DNA of 64,000 bases from the NCBI RefSeq assembly GCF_018623035.1, contig NZ_CP076023.1:2542001-2606000 (forward strand), given 5' to 3'. The stretch's first letter is position 1. Each line of letters begins with the position of its first letter. Made by a program: the position numbers and the translations under genes. Below, one piece after another: positions 1-8,023 of the stretch. The notes under the pieces are model-generated. The model did no database searches. It was not told the origin of the DNA and saw nothing but the letters and a program-made list of their open reading frames with translations. The stretch comes from Cellulomonas dongxiuzhuiae. Lineage in GTDB: Bacteria > Actinomycetota > Actinomycetes > Actinomycetales > Cellulomonadaceae.

Positions 1-1690
1 ACAGGGGCCCGACGTCCTTCGAGGAGTCGGAGTACCCGAGCATGACCTCGACGCGCCGGCCGTTGGCCGCCAGGCGCTCCTGCACGCGCGGGTGCTCGAG
101 CGCGGCGTCGAGCAGGTCGACGCTGTTCTGCAGGTCGGCGAACGTCTCGAACAACGGGATGGCGTCGATGACGGGCGCGTGCTCGGGACCGCCGAACGCC
201 AGGTCGGCGAGGCGGTACACGGCGGGCAGGTGCTCGGGCGACTGCGTGAACGACACGATGTAGCGGCGCGCGGCGGCCACCCCGAACCGGCGCTGCACGG
301 TGCCGAGCGCCCGGAACGTGTCGAGCACCTCGAGGGTCATCGGCTGCAGGTCGCCGTCGATGCCGTGGGCGTCGATGTCGGCCAGCGCCGCGGCGTGCAC
401 CTGCGAGTGCTGGCGCAGCTCGAGCTCGGCGAGGTGGAACCCGAAGGTCTGCACCTGCCAGATGAGCCGCTGCAGGTCGCCGAACGCCGCCCGGCGAGCG
501 CCGGCGGCCTCCAGCGAGTTCTGCACGATCCGCAGGTCGTCCTCGAGCTCGTCGGCGTTCGCGTACGCCAGGTCGGCGTCCCGCCGGCGGGTGGCCGCGA
601 TGCGCTCGACGATGCCGAGCAGCGCGCGGCGGTGCGGCTCGTTGGGGGCCGAACCGGCGATCCGTGACGTGATCGCGTCCGAGAGCGAGCGCTGACGCTG
701 CCACAGCGCGCTGAGCTCGGCCGACGGAGGCGTCCCCGCGGCGTCGAGCGTGAGGCAGTCGGCCGTGCGGCGGGCGGACGCCAGGAGCGCGCCGAGCGCG
801 TGCTCGGACGCCATGGCGGCGGCGGCACGGGTGACCTCGGCGGTGACGTTGGGGTTGCCGTCGCGGTCACCACCGATCCACGACCCGAGCCGCGCGAACG
901 GGCTCACGGCGGGCGTGGTGGTGCCGGCCGCGTCCTCGAGGAGCCAGTCGTCGAGGCGGCGGTAGACCGTGGGCAGGACGTCGGCGAGCGTGGCGTCGAA
1001 GATCGACAGGACCGTGGCGACCTCGTCGAGCACCGTGGGCTTCTCGGCGCGCAGGGGTGACGTCCGCCACAGCGTGTCGATCTCGGCGAGCAGGCGCCGC
1101 TCGTTCTCGGCGAGGCTGGTGCCGCCGATGTGCAGCGTGTCCCGCTCGGCGACGAGCTCGGCGACGCGACGGATCGACCGGGACACCGCACGACGACGAG
1201 CCTCGGTCGGGTGCGCCGTGAACACCGGCCGGAACTCGAGGTCGCGCAGACGCTCGCGGGCGGTCTCCTCGCCGACCTCGGTGACGAGCTGCTGGTACGC
1301 GGCGGGCAGCGAGTCGTCGGGCGCGAGCTCGTGCGGCGAGAGCCGCGACTCACGGTCGCGCAGCACGCGCACCCGGTGGTACTCCTCGGCGAGGTTGGCG
1401 AGGTGGAAGTAGCAGGTGAAGGCACGTGCCACCTGCTCGGCGCGCGCGTGGCTGAACCCGGCGACCAGCGCCTCGGCCTCGTCCAGCGCATGGCCGTTCG
1501 GCTCGCTGTGCGACGCGATCGCCAGCTCACGCAGCCGTTCGACGTCCGCGAGCAGGTCCTCACCCCCGGCGTCGCGCAGCACGCGGCCGAGCAGCTCACC
1601 GAGCAGCCGGACGTCGTTGCGCAGAGGCTCCGGTACCTCGTGGCTGACGACGCCGCGAGGGACGTCCGACCCGATCTCCACTTCGTTCAC
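1..1690 (-). CDS. ppc: Phosphoenolpyruvate carboxylase (3' end outside window)
   Basis: Cytosolic enzyme that carboxylates phosphoenolpyruvate with bicarbonate to oxaloacetate, refilling the TCA cycle. About 563 residues are visible, against about 900 for the family, so the C-terminal third lies left of the window. Seen in the translation: FTAHPTEARRR (catalytic His near residue 160), GGDRDGNPNVT, and GYSDSSKD close to the window edge, all PEPC signatures. The start is taken as GTG at 1690-1688. There is no Shine-Dalgarno sequence, but TACCTT lies exactly 6 nt upstream on the coding strand, which suggests a leaderless mRNA. It is divergent from the MarR gene. Identity is certain; the start is likely. 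Confidence 0.96.
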   Translation of the reverse strand, partial: MNEVEIGSDVPRGVVSHEVPEPLRNDVRLLGELLGRVLRDAGGEDLLADVERLRELAIASHSEPNGHALDEAEALVAGFSHARAEQVARAFTCYFHLANLAEEYHRVRVLRDRESRLSPHELAPDDSLPAAYQQLVTEVGEETARERLRDLEFRPVFTAHPTEARRRAVSRSIRRVAELVAERDTLHIGGTSLAENERRLLAEIDTLWRTSPLRAEKPTVLDEVATVLSIFDATLADVLPTVYRRLDDWLLEDAAGTTTPAVSPFARLGSWIGGDRDGNPNVTAEVTRAAAAMASEHALGALLASARRTADCLTLDAAGTPPSAELSALWQRQRSLSDAITSRIAGSAPNEPHRRALLGIVERIAATRRRDADLAYANADELEDDLRIVQNSLEAAGARRAAFGDLQRLIWQVQTFGFHLAELELRQHSQVHAAALADIDAHGIDGDLQPMTLEVLDTFRALGTVQRRFGVAAARRYIVSFTQSPEHLPAVYRLADLAFGGPEHAPVIDAIPLFETFADLQNSVDLLDAALEHPRVQERLAANGRRVEVMLGYSDSSKDVGPL

Positions 1691-1696
1691 GGGAGA

Positions 1697-1702
1697 AAGG
1701 TA
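1697..1702 (-). promoter_or_regulatory. -10 hexamer of ppc (leaderless)
   Basis: TACCTT on the minus strand, followed by 6 nt and the GTG of ppc, so the predicted +1 is the G of the start codon. An AGTTG half-site (1702-1706), also found in the operator before the marR gene, abuts it. No clear -35. Inference from spacing. Confidence 0.5.
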
Positions 1703-1787
1703 GTTGACTTTCGGTCGTGCTCGACCGGAGCGACCGACGGGTGGGCGTTCCGCGCCGCCGCGGCGAGCCGACGAGAAGAGAACGTGT

Positions 1788-1803
1788 AGTTGTTGCATCA
1801 ACT
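1788..1803. promoter_or_regulatory. Palindromic operator candidate upstream of the MarR gene
   Basis: AGTTG (1788-1792), six bases, then CAACT (1799-1803): a perfect 5-bp inverted repeat centred in the -35 zone of the marR promoter. MarR proteins usually bind short AT-richer palindromes next to their own gene, so this is the likely autoregulatory site. It is also 98 bp from the ppc start. Confidence 0.5.
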
Positions 1804-1810
1804 TTTGCGG

Positions 1811-1816
1811 TAGCAT
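1811..1816 (+). promoter_or_regulatory. -10 hexamer of the MarR gene (leaderless)
   Basis: TAGCAT with its last base 6 nt before the GTG at 1823, so transcription should begin at the start codon. The operator palindrome at 1788-1803 occupies the -35 region, as expected for steric repression. Confidence 0.5.
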
Positions 1817-1822
1817 GTCGCC

Positions 1823-2323
1823 GTGCCCCCCGAGACCCGCTGGCTGACGCCCGACGAGCTCCGTGCCTGGCTGGGTCTCGTGACCGTCGCCGAGCTCCTG
1901 CCCGCGCAGCTCGACTCCCAGCTCCAGCAGGACGCGGGCCTCACGCACTTCGAGTACCAGGTGCTCGCGATGCTGTCCGAGGCCTCCGGCAGGACGTTGC
2001 GCATGTCCGACCTCGCCCGACGCACCAACGCGACGCTCCCCCGCCTGTCGCACGTCGTGCGGCGCCTCGAGGACCGCGGGCTGGTCGAGCGCGCACCGTG
2101 CACCGACGACCGTCGCGCGACGAACGCGCACCTGACCGAGGACGGCTGGGACCTCGTCGTCCGCACCGCTCCCGGCCACGTCGAGACGGCCCGCGCGCTC
2201 GTCGTCGACGCCCTGACGCCCGAGCAGGTCCACCTGCTCGAGGAGCTCACGCGCACGATGCTGCAGCGCCTCGACCCCGAGGGCCGGCTCACACCGCCGC
2301 TGGACGAGGTCGGGCGCGCGTGA
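1823..2323 (+). CDS. MarR-family transcriptional regulator
   Basis: A 166-aa winged-helix regulator of usual MarR length. The recognition region reads MSDLARRTNATLPRLSHVVR, followed by the wing RLEDRGLVERAPCTDDRR; the DDRR wing motif is characteristic of MarR. Flanking helices (LEELTRTMLQRL at the C-terminus) should form the dimer interface. The GTG start has no ribosome-binding site but has a -10 hexamer 6 nt upstream, so it is probably leaderless. Its stop overlaps the start of the next gene (GTGA), so the two are coupled. The ligand and regulon cannot be read from sequence; the nearest candidate targets are itself, the 77-aa gene and possibly divergent ppc. Confidence 0.92.
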   Translation: MPPETRWLTPDELRAWLGLVTVAELLPAQLDSQLQQDAGLTHFEYQVLAMLSEASGRTLRMSDLARRTNATLPRLSHVVRRLEDRGLVERAPCTDDRRATNAHLTEDGWDLVVRTAPGHVETARALVVDALTPEQVHLLEELTRTMLQRLDPEGRLTPPLDEVGRA

Positions 2324-2553
2324 CGAGGCACACACCGCAGGACGCCGTCGCGGTGCTGCGCCGGTGGGAGGACTCGGGCGCGGCGTGGCGCGTGCTCGAG
2401 CGTGACGGCGCCCGGGTCACCGTGGGCCTGTGGACGTGCACGGGCGACGAGCTCGTGGACCGCGTGGAGGCGCAGGGTCCGGCCCTCGAGGCCTTCGTCG
2501 CCGGGCGCTCGAGCAGCGAGGACCTCGCCCCATCACCCGCCGGCGCACCCTGA
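2320..2553 (+). CDS. Small conserved actinobacterial protein, function unknown
   Basis: A 77-aa soluble protein starting at a GTG that overlaps the marR stop by 4 nt (GTGA), so it is translationally coupled. The core is WEDSGAAWRVLERDGARVTV, then GLWTCTGDELVDRVEA and a terminal ACIDIC/Ser tract (GRSSSED). Short proteins with a sensitised WRV...VTVGLWTC core are common in actinobacteria, but I know of no assigned function. No membrane segment or signal peptide. The gene continues the marR reading direction and is followed by a strong hairpin at 2600-2635. Confidence 0.8.
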   Translation: MTRHTPQDAVAVLRRWEDSGAAWRVLERDGARVTVGLWTCTGDELVDRVEAQGPALEAFVAGRSSSEDLAPSPAGAP

Positions 2554-2599
2554 CGCTTCCCCGCCGGAGCGCCGCGGCGCGACTCGACGCGGACGCACC

Positions 2600-2635
2600 G
2601 CGGGGGCGCCGGGGCCGCAGCCCCGACGCCCCCGC
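2600..2635. terminator. Bidirectional terminator hairpin
   Basis: Perfect outer stem GCGGGGGCG / CGCCCCCGC (2600-2608, 2627-2635) with an inner CGGGGC / GCCCCG stem. It lies between the convergent 77-aa gene and the xylanase gene. Confidence 0.8.
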
Positions 2636-2644
2636 GCACGACGG

Positions 2645-3673
2645 CTACGAGCAGACGCCGGTGGGCGTCCAGTCGACGTTGTTGCTGCCCTTGTAGTACG
2701 TCACGCCGAAGCTGTTGGAGCCGTTGGGCGTGAAGGTGTTGCCGTTGCGGTTGGCACCCCACGAGCTCTGGATCGACTGCCCGTTGCTCGGGTAGACCGT
2801 GACGGACCAGTTCGACTTGCCCGAGACCGTGTAGGTCACATTGAACCGGTCACCCCAGCTCTCGGCCTTGGTCGCGGTCGCGGTGCACGAGCCGGTGCTC
2901 CCGCCGCCGGTGTTGCCGCCACCGGTGTTGCCGCCGCCCGTGTTGCCACCGCCGGTGTTGCCACCACCGCCCGAGCCCGCCGACATCGTGATGTTCGAGC
3001 TGCCGGAGGACTGGTAGCCCTCGGTCGCCAGGATCATGTAGTTGTGGTTGCCCAGCTGCATGCCCTTGGACGCCCACGCGGAGAAGTGGTTGCCGGCGGT
3101 GATGGTGCCGCCCACGCGCTTGGACTGCCGGACCGACCAGAACTGCTTGAACGTCGAGGAGTTGCCCTCGATCGACGGGGCGTTGACGCGGGTCGTCTCG
3201 TAGATGTCGTACGTGCCACCGTCGGACGTGACCGTGCCCTTGTGGGTGCCGGTGGGGCGGTAGGTGCCCCACGAGTCGACGATGTAGTACTCGATCAGCG
3301 GGCCGTTGGTCCACCCGTAGAGCGTCAGGTAGGCGTTGCCCGAGGGGTTGAAGGAGCCCGAGTAGGACACCACCTTGGAGCTGTCCCCCTTGGACCAGCC
3401 CTTGCCGATGACGAAGTTGCCGGTGTTCTGCCAGTTCGTCGTGTAGTTGCCGCCGTCGTTCATGCCGGCCGAGACGGTGCCGGGGCTGTCGGTCCAGAAC
3501 GAGAACCAGTAGCCGCCGCTGGTGCCGGTCTGGTTGCTGTTGATCGTGGCAGCCATCGCGGGCGCTGCGGCGGCGACACCGCCTGCCAGCAGCGCACCGA
3601 CGGCGACGGCGCCGATCAGCCGGCGGACCGGACGTCGCGTCCGGTCCGCGGTGCGGGTGGGGACAGAGGACAT
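2645..3673 (-). CDS. Secreted GH11 endo-1,4-beta-xylanase with CBM2-like module
   Basis: A 342-aa secreted enzyme that cleaves internal beta-1,4 bonds of xylan. Residues 1-41 are a signal peptide: Arg-rich N-terminus, hydrophobic core, APAMA cleavage site. Residues 43-230 are the GH11 jelly-roll, with nucleophile Glu128 in [11 protein letters not shown] and acid/base Glu218 in ATEGYQ. A (GGGNT)n linker follows (about 234-262). The C-terminal 80 residues resemble a CBM2 flanked by two Cys but are about 20 residues shorter than usual. The ATG at 3673 is chosen because GAAGGAG lies 7 nt upstream and it places the signal peptide correctly. Xylan or cellulose binding by the short module is inferred. 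Confidence 0.95.
   Translation of the reverse strand: MSSVPTRTADRTRRPVRRLIGAVAVGALLAGGVAAAAPAMAATINSNQTGTSGGYWFSFWTDSPGTVSAGMNDGGNYTTNWQNTGNFVIGKGWSKGDSSKVVSYSGSFNPSGNAYLTLYGWTNGPLIEYYIVDSWGTYRPTGTHKGTVTSDGGTYDIYETTRVNAPSIEGNSSTFKQFWSVRQSKRVGGTITAGNHFSAWASKGMQLGNHNYMILATEGYQSSGSSNITMSAGSGGGGNTGGGNTGGGNTGGGNTGGGSTGSCTATATKAESWGDRFNVTYTVSGKSNWSVTVYPSNGQSIQSSWGANRNGNTFTPNGSNSFGVTYYKGSNNVDWTPTGVCS
2892..2966 (-). repeat. 15-bp tandem repeat encoding the Gly-Asn-Thr linker
   Basis: Five imperfect 15-bp units (2892-2906, 2907-2921, 2922-2936, 2937-2951, 2952-2966) encode the [10 protein letters not shown] linker between the xylanase and carbohydrate-binding domains. Linker length could vary between strains by slippage. 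Confidence 0.85.
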
Positions 3674-3998
3674 GGAAGCACTCCTTCGTGCGTCAAACGG
3701 GGAACGTCCTCGGAAGTCCACCGTGACCCCACGTCGGGACCGGCAGCCCGCGCCTTCCGGGCAGCAGGGACCGACGGCTTCCGCCACCGGGCCGCAGCCG
3801 CCCGGCGAGTGTGCTAGGTCATCCCACAAGAGTCAAGTCACCCTACGACTCGCCACCACGACGTCACCGCCCGGCCGAGCCCGGACACGCTCGGGTCCAG
3901 CACCGTGCGGGACTTGAGGGAGCCCCTCGCCGCGCGACCGACCGCTCGCACCCACGAGCCGGCGACGGTCCGCCGCGGAACGCGGCAGACTGCCGGTC
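3674..3998. other. Intergenic region upstream of the xylanase
   Basis: 325 bp between the divergent xylanase and DUF1330-like genes with no supported gene. Reading the xylanase strand, TTGACT (complement of 3831-3836) and TAGCAC (complement of 3811-3816) look promoter-like, but the 14-bp spacing is too short for a standard promoter. A direct repeat TGACTTGACT covers the first element. I see no CebR/CelR-type GAGCGCTC palindrome. Regulation of the xylanase is unresolved. Confidence 0.5.
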
Positions 3999-4289
3999 AT
4001 GAGCGAGCTCACGCTGTGCTGCCTGCTGTGGGCCGCGCCGGGCCAGGAGGCTGCGATGACGCGCTACGAGGACACCGTGCTCGCGCTCGTCGCGGGCCAC
4101 GGCGGGCAGCTCCTCCAGCGCGCCGTCGGCGACGGCAGCGACGGCCACCCCCACGAGGTGCAGGTCTACCGCTTCGCCGACCGGTCGGCGCTCGACGGGT
4201 ACCTGGCCGACCCCCGGCGGGTACGTCTCGCCGCCGAGCGCGACCGCGTCGTCGCACGCACCGAGATCTTCCCCGTCCAGGTGCGCTGA
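3999..4289 (+). CDS. DUF1330-like small alpha/beta-barrel protein
   Basis: A 96-aa soluble protein beginning MSELTLCCLLWAAPGQEAAM. The pattern of a short strand, a helix starting MTRYEDTVLALVAGHGG, a strand EVQVYRFADRSALDGYL and a final VVARTEIFPVQVR suits a dimeric ferredoxin-like alpha/beta barrel of the DUF1330 or antibiotic-monooxygenase type. No catalytic residue is assignable. There is no convincing ribosome-binding site; CAGACT ends 7 nt before the ATG, so a leaderless start is possible. The fold assignment is inference. Confidence 0.7.
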   Translation: MSELTLCCLLWAAPGQEAAMTRYEDTVLALVAGHGGQLLQRAVGDGSDGHPHEVQVYRFADRSALDGYLADPRRVRLAAERDRVVARTEIFPVQVR

Positions 4290-4412
4290 CGGGCGGTGCC
4301 GACGGGAGCGGGCAGACGACGTGCCACCGTCAGCGCGCACCCACCGCTCGCCCGCGAGGTCGCGGCGACCCGCGCCCTCGACCCCACCCGCAGCTGCTCG
4401 CGCGGCGACGAA

Positions 4413-4441
4413 CGAGGGCCCGGCCGACGGCCGGGCCCTCG
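4413..4441. terminator. Strong hairpin (14-bp stem)
   Basis: Perfect inverted repeat CGAGGGCCCGGCCG / CGGCCGGGCCCTCG (4413-4426 and 4428-4441). It lies between the DUF1330-like gene and the convergent tRNA-Ala and probably ends the rightward transcript. Confidence 0.75.
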
Positions 4442-4453
4442 TGGAGAACGAAC

Positions 4454-4486
4454 GACGCGGGACACCGGTGAACGGTGTCCCGCGTC
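4454..4486 (-). terminator. Terminator after tRNA-Ala
   Basis: Perfect 14-bp inverted repeat GACGCGGGACACCG / CGGTGTCCCGCGTC with a 5-nt loop, 9 nt past the 3' end of the tRNA on the minus strand. Confidence 0.8.
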
Positions 4487-4495
4487 ATCACGACG

Positions 4496-4568
4496 TGGAG
4501 CTGAGGGGATTCGAACCCCTGACCCCCTGCATGCCATGCAGGTGCGCTACCAGCTGCGCCACAGCCCC
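4496..4568 (-). tRNA. tRNA-Ala (anticodon GGC)
   Basis: 73 nt on the minus strand, from GGGGCTGTGGCGC to CAGCTCCA. The acceptor stem GGGGCTG/CAGCTCC has one G-U pair; the D-arm is GCGCAGCTGGTAGCGC; the anticodon stem CCTGC/GCAGG encloses ATGGCAT with GGC in positions 34-36; the T-arm is GGGGTTCGAATCCCC. The 3' CCA is not encoded. It sits downstream of the nadD-rsfS-phosphatase genes on the same strand. Confidence 0.97.
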
Positions 4569-4681
4569 GTGGTCCGCGAGCGGACCTCGACGCCCCTGGG
4601 GGCGCCCCGAGAGTCTAGGACGAACGAGCGGCGAAGCGCCAATCGCGTCCCGGCGGTGGTGGTGTGACGTGCAACGCGTCG

Positions 4682-5380
4682 TCAGTCCGGGTCGCGGGTC
4701 GCGTCGTCCGCGTCCTGCTCCGCCGGCTCCGGGTCCGGCCCGGCGTTCCAGTCCGACGACGCGTCGGTCGGACCGATGTTGTAGCCGAGCAGCCGCCAGG
4801 CGGGATCCACGTCGGGGCCCGATGCCGTCATCTGCGCCCAGTGGGCGTTGTGCATGCCGACCAGACCGCGCCATGCCGGTGGCTGGCCGAGGAGCTCTGC
4901 CACGAGCGAGCCCAGGGCCGCTCCGTGGGAGACGATCACGAGGTCGTCTCGGCCCGGCGTGCGGCTCACCTGGTCGAGCACCGCCGCGGACACGCGTGCC
5001 GCCAGGGCGGCGCGCGACTCGGCACCGACCCCGGCCGGATCGCCGCCCGCACGCCACGCCGTGAACTCCCCCGGCCAGTCGGCCTCGATCTCCTGGCCGG
5101 TCAGGCCCTCCCAGGCTCCGAACGCCCGCTCACGCAGCCGGGGGTCGAGCTCGACCGGCACGTCCAGCGCGCGACTGAGGTACGTCGCCGTCTCGACGGC
5201 CCGCGTCAGGTCGGACGCGACGATCCGCACCGGCCGGTGCCGGACCGCCAGCCGGGCCGCCGACGTCCGGGCCTGCCAGTGCCCCACCTCGTCCAGGGGG
5301 ATGTCGATCTGTCCCTGCAGGCGTGCCTGCGAGTTGTACGCGGTGCGCGCGTGACGCCAGAGCAGCAGGTGCTGCGTCAC
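4682..5380 (-). CDS. Histidine phosphatase family protein (phosphoglycerate-mutase-like)
   Basis: A 232-aa enzyme of the branch-1 histidine phosphatase superfamily. The N-terminal LLLWRHARTAYN carries the RHG-type motif (here RHA), with catalytic His at position 10. RAVETATYL, ERAFGAWEGLTG and the second catalytic His in VIVSHGAALGSLV complete the signature. The last 25 residues are acidic and disordered. The gene starts at GTG 5380, overlapping the rsfS stop by 4 nt (GTGA), so it is translationally coupled. In this position many actinobacteria have a broad phosphatase or glucosyl-3-phosphoglycerate phosphatase; the exact substrate cannot be read from sequence. Confidence 0.93.
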   Translation of the reverse strand: MTQHLLLWRHARTAYNSQARLQGQIDIPLDEVGHWQARTSAARLAVRHRPVRIVASDLTRAVETATYLSRALDVPVELDPRLRERAFGAWEGLTGQEIEADWPGEFTAWRAGGDPAGVGAESRAALAARVSAAVLDQVSRTPGRDDLVIVSHGAALGSLVAELLGQPPAWRGLVGMHNAHWAQMTASGPDVDPAWRLLGYNIGPTDASSDWNAGPDPEPAEQDADDATRDPD

Positions 5381-5760
5381 GCGTCGGCCTGCTCGCCGCG
5401 CTCCTCGGGAGGCAGCTCGATGAGCGGGCAGTCCTTCCAGAGCCGCTCGAGCGCGTAGTACACGCGGTCCTCGGCGTGCTGCACGTGCACCACGATCTCG
5501 CCGAAGTCGATCAGCACCCACCGTCCCTGCGCCTTGCCCTCGCGGCGCACCGGCTTCGCGCCCAGGTGGTGCAGCGCCTCCTCGACGGCGTCGACGATGC
5601 CGCCGACCTGCCGCTCGTTCGTACCGGAGGCGATGAGGAAGACGTCGGTCAGGACCAGCTGCTCGCTCACGTCGAGCGCGATGATCTCCTGCGCCTTCAG
5701 GTCGGAAGCGGCGCGCGCTGCCGCGTGGGCCAGCTCGATCGCGCGGGTGCTCGCAGGCAC
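5377..5760 (-). CDS. rsfS: Ribosome silencing factor RsfS
   Basis: A 127-aa RsfS/DUF143 protein. The family binds ribosomal protein L14 and blocks joining of the 30S and 50S subunits when nutrients are short. Family features seen: IIALDVSEQLVLTDVFLIAS, then GKAQGRWVLIDFGEIVVHV and YYALERLWKDCP. Length matches the family. The GTG at 5760 is preceded by GAGGAG with 5-nt spacing. It follows the Pro-rich membrane gene and nadD, the usual NadD-RsfS neighbourhood. Confidence 0.96.
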   Translation of the reverse strand: MPASTRAIELAHAAARAASDLKAQEIIALDVSEQLVLTDVFLIASGTNERQVGGIVDAVEEALHHLGAKPVRREGKAQGRWVLIDFGEIVVHVQHAEDRVYYALERLWKDCPLIELPPEERGEQADA

Positions 5761-5828
5761 ATGGGCTCCTCGTGTCGTGGGGACGGCGTCCACCGGGTGG
5801 TGCGACGCCGCGGGAGGTGCGGGAGACG

Positions 5829-7127
5829 TCAGGCGGGGCCGGCGACGGAGACCGTCGCGACCGCGGGTGCGGCCTCGGCCTCGGTGCCCGTGCCGTCGGA
5901 GCGCGTCTGGATGACGAGCAGCATGATGAGGAAGCCGAGCACGAACGCCACGAGCGCCAGCACCAGCACATGCAGCCAGGTGTACGGGTGCAGGCGCCGC
6001 GAGGGCTCGTCGTCCTCGTCCTCGTCGTCGTCGAGGTCGTCGTCGTGCGTCGCGGCGGCGGTCCGCGACGCCGCCCACGGCGGGGCTGCCGGCTCAGGAG
6101 CCGGCGGCGCCTCCGGTGTGCGCGTCCACGCGTCCGGCGACCGCTCGGTCTCCGGGGCCGGCGCAGCGGCAGGCTCGGCCGGTGTCGGCGCGGCCGGAGC
6201 GCCGCCCGGCGTCCAGACGGGCGACGGCGCGGGACGCGGCGGCGCAGCAGGCGCCGACGACTGGAACGAGGTGACCGACGGCGCCGGGGCAGGTGCCTGC
6301 GCCGGGGTCGACGGGGTCCAGGGTGCCGGGGCCGGGCTCGGCGGCGCAGCCGACGTCCCCGAGCCCCACGCGGACGTGCGCGGCGGTGCGGCGGACGCCG
6401 ACGAGGCACCTCCTGCCCAGCTGGGCGCACCCGTCGACGGAGCGGCACCACCCTCGCGTCCCCAGCCGGTGCCCTCGGTCGGACGCGGCGTCGCGGCGGG
6501 CGCGGGCGTCGCGGACTGCTGGCCCCACGGGCCGGCGGGTGCCGGCTGCGGTGCCGCCGCCGGGCGGGACGCGGCGCGCCGGTCGGGCGCGGCCTGACCC
6601 CGCGTGCCCCAGTCGGACGACACGGGCGGCGTCGGGGGCGTCGGTGCGGGCCGAGGAGACGGCGCGGGAGCCGATCGCTGCGGTGCCGGGGTCGTCGCCG
6701 GCCGGGGCGCGGGTGCCGAGGCGGCGACCGGGCGGGCGGGCGGGCGGGCTGCCGGCGGTGCGGCGGGAGGCGTCGCCGCACGCGGTGCCGAGGTGGGGTC
6801 CAGCGCCGAGTCGCGGTACGAGCGGCGGGACCGGGCACCGTCGTCGGAGGACCCGCGCGGGCTCGGGGCGGCAGGCCCGGCGGAGACCGGGCCGGGCCGG
6901 GCAGGCTGCTGGCCGGCGCCCGACGACCACGCCGGGGTGCCTGTCGGGCCGGCCGACGACGTGCCGGCCGGCGGCGTCACCAACCGGCTGCGCATGGCCC
7001 GACGCGAGCTCGGGGCGGACGTGTCGTCCCCCGCGGGCGGGGCGGGCGGGCCGCCGGGCCCCTGCCCACCGTCCTGGGCCGCACGCTCCATCTCACGACG
7101 GCGCCGGCGCTCTCCGGGTTCACTCAT
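5829..7127 (-). CDS. Pro/Ala-rich single-pass membrane protein, function unknown
   Basis: A 432-aa protein with an Arg/Glu-rich start ([16 protein letters not shown]) and a very long low-complexity Pro/Ala/Ser tract (roughly 20-360). An acidic stretch ([13 protein letters not shown], about 363-376) precedes one transmembrane helix ([19 protein letters not shown], about 387-407) and a short tail. No secretion signal, so the long N-terminal region is predicted cytosolic. The ATG at 7127 lies inside the end of nadD (8-nt overlap), implying coupling. Many actinobacteria have a LytR-CpsA-Psr protein between nadD and rsfS; this is not one. The family is not recognised; the tract resembles disordered scaffold regions. 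Confidence 0.85.
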   Translation of the reverse strand: MSEPGERRRRREMERAAQDGGQGPGGPPAPPAGDDTSAPSSRRAMRSRLVTPPAGTSSAGPTGTPAWSSGAGQQPARPGPVSAGPAAPSPRGSSDDGARSRRSYRDSALDPTSAPRAATPPAAPPAARPPARPVAASAPAPRPATTPAPQRSAPAPSPRPAPTPPTPPVSSDWGTRGQAAPDRRAASRPAAAPQPAPAGPWGQQSATPAPAATPRPTEGTGWGREGGAAPSTGAPSWAGGASSASAAPPRTSAWGSGTSAAPPSPAPAPWTPSTPAQAPAPAPSVTSFQSSAPAAPPRPAPSPVWTPGGAPAAPTPAEPAAAPAPETERSPDAWTRTPEAPPAPEPAAPPWAASRTAAATHDDDLDDDEDEDDEPSRRLHPYTWLHVLVLALVAFVLGFLIMLLVIQTRSDGTGTEAEAAPAVATVSVAGPA

Positions 7128-7737
7128 GACGACCTCGATACAACCTGTGCTTGGCGATGTACTGGACGACCCCGTCGGGGACGAGGTACCACACCGGCTC
7201 CCCTGCGCGGGCACGCGCACGGACGTCGGACGAGGAGATCGCCAGGGCAGGGACCTCCAGCACGTCGACCCGCCCGGCGGGCAGGCCGTCCACCGACAAC
7301 GCGTGGCCCGGACGGGTGACCGCCACGAACCGCGCCGTGTCGAACAGCTCGGCAGCATCCTTCCACGTGAGGATCTGCGCGATCGCGTCGGCACCGGTGA
7401 TGAAGAAGAGGTCGGCGTCCGGACGCTCGGTCTTGAGGTCGCGGAGGGTGTCGACCGTGTAGGTCAGCCCGGCGCGGTCGATGTCGACGCGGCTCACGGT
7501 GAAGCGCGGGTTCGACGCGGTCGCGATCACCGTCATGAGGTAGCGGTGCTCGGCGGGCGACACCTCGATGTGCTGCTTGAACGTGGGGTTGCCCGTCGGG
7601 ACGAACACGACCTCGTCGAGGTCGAACCGGGCCGCGACCTCGCTCGCCGCGACCAGGTGCCCGTGGTGCACGGGGTCGAACGTGCCGCCCATCACACCGA
7701 GGCGTGGGCGGGTGGGGACCTCCGCGGTGGCCGGCAC
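7120..7737 (-). CDS. nadD: Nicotinate-mononucleotide adenylyltransferase
   Basis: A 205-aa enzyme that joins nicotinate mononucleotide and ATP to give deamido-NAD, an essential step in NAD synthesis. [17 protein letters not shown] holds the HxGH nucleotidyltransferase motif near the N-terminus. [15 protein letters not shown] and the C-terminal [20 protein letters not shown] (ISSTxxR-like) are also diagnostic. GTG 7737 is selected because it puts the GGTFDP motif about 15 residues from the start, as usual. It begins 2 nt after the stop of the 51-aa membrane gene, so translation is probably reinitiated. Confidence 0.96.
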   Translation of the reverse strand: MPATAEVPTRPRLGVMGGTFDPVHHGHLVAASEVAARFDLDEVVFVPTGNPTFKQHIEVSPAEHRYLMTVIATASNPRFTVSRVDIDRAGLTYTVDTLRDLKTERPDADLFFITGADAIAQILTWKDAAELFDTARFVAVTRPGHALSVDGLPAGRVDVLEVPALAISSSDVRARARAGEPVWYLVPDGVVQYIAKHRLYRGRHE

Positions 7738-7739
7738 CG

Positions 7740-7895
7740 TCAGTGGCGCGACCCGACGGAGCGGAACGCGTACGTGACCAGCAGCATCGCCAGCAGCCCC
7801 ACGAACGCGCCGACGCCGAAGACGGCGGGCGCGAACGGCAGCGCTTCGTTGTGCTCGGCGGCCGTCTCTGCGGCGGCGATGAGGGTGGCGTGCAC
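7740..7895 (-). CDS. 51-aa single-pass membrane protein upstream of nadD
   Basis: A short gene with a GTG start at 7895 and an excellent ribosome-binding site, AGGAGG, 5 nt before it. The product has a polar N-terminus ([20 protein letters not shown]) and one hydrophobic helix ([20 protein letters not shown]), ending in FRSVGSRH. The stop is only 2 nt before the nadD start. Strong ribosome-binding site, coding-type composition and tight spacing argue that it is real. I know of no function; a small inner-membrane partner of a neighbouring protein is one possibility. Confidence 0.82.
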   Translation of the reverse strand: MHATLIAAAETAAEHNEALPFAPAVFGVGAFVGLLAMLLVTYAFRSVGSRH

Positions 7896-8023
7896 GTGGT
7901 CCTCCTGCTGGTCCTCGTCGGTCTTCCGTGTCCGTCACGGCGCCCGTCGGTCGTCCCGGAGCCGCAACGACCCAGTGTCGCACGCGTCGCCGGTGACCCC
8001 GGACCACGCCACGACGGGTCGCG

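Noticed and set aside
3811..3836. TTGACT ... TAGCAC as the xylanase promoter
   Set aside because: Spacing of 14 bp is too short; left as unresolved.
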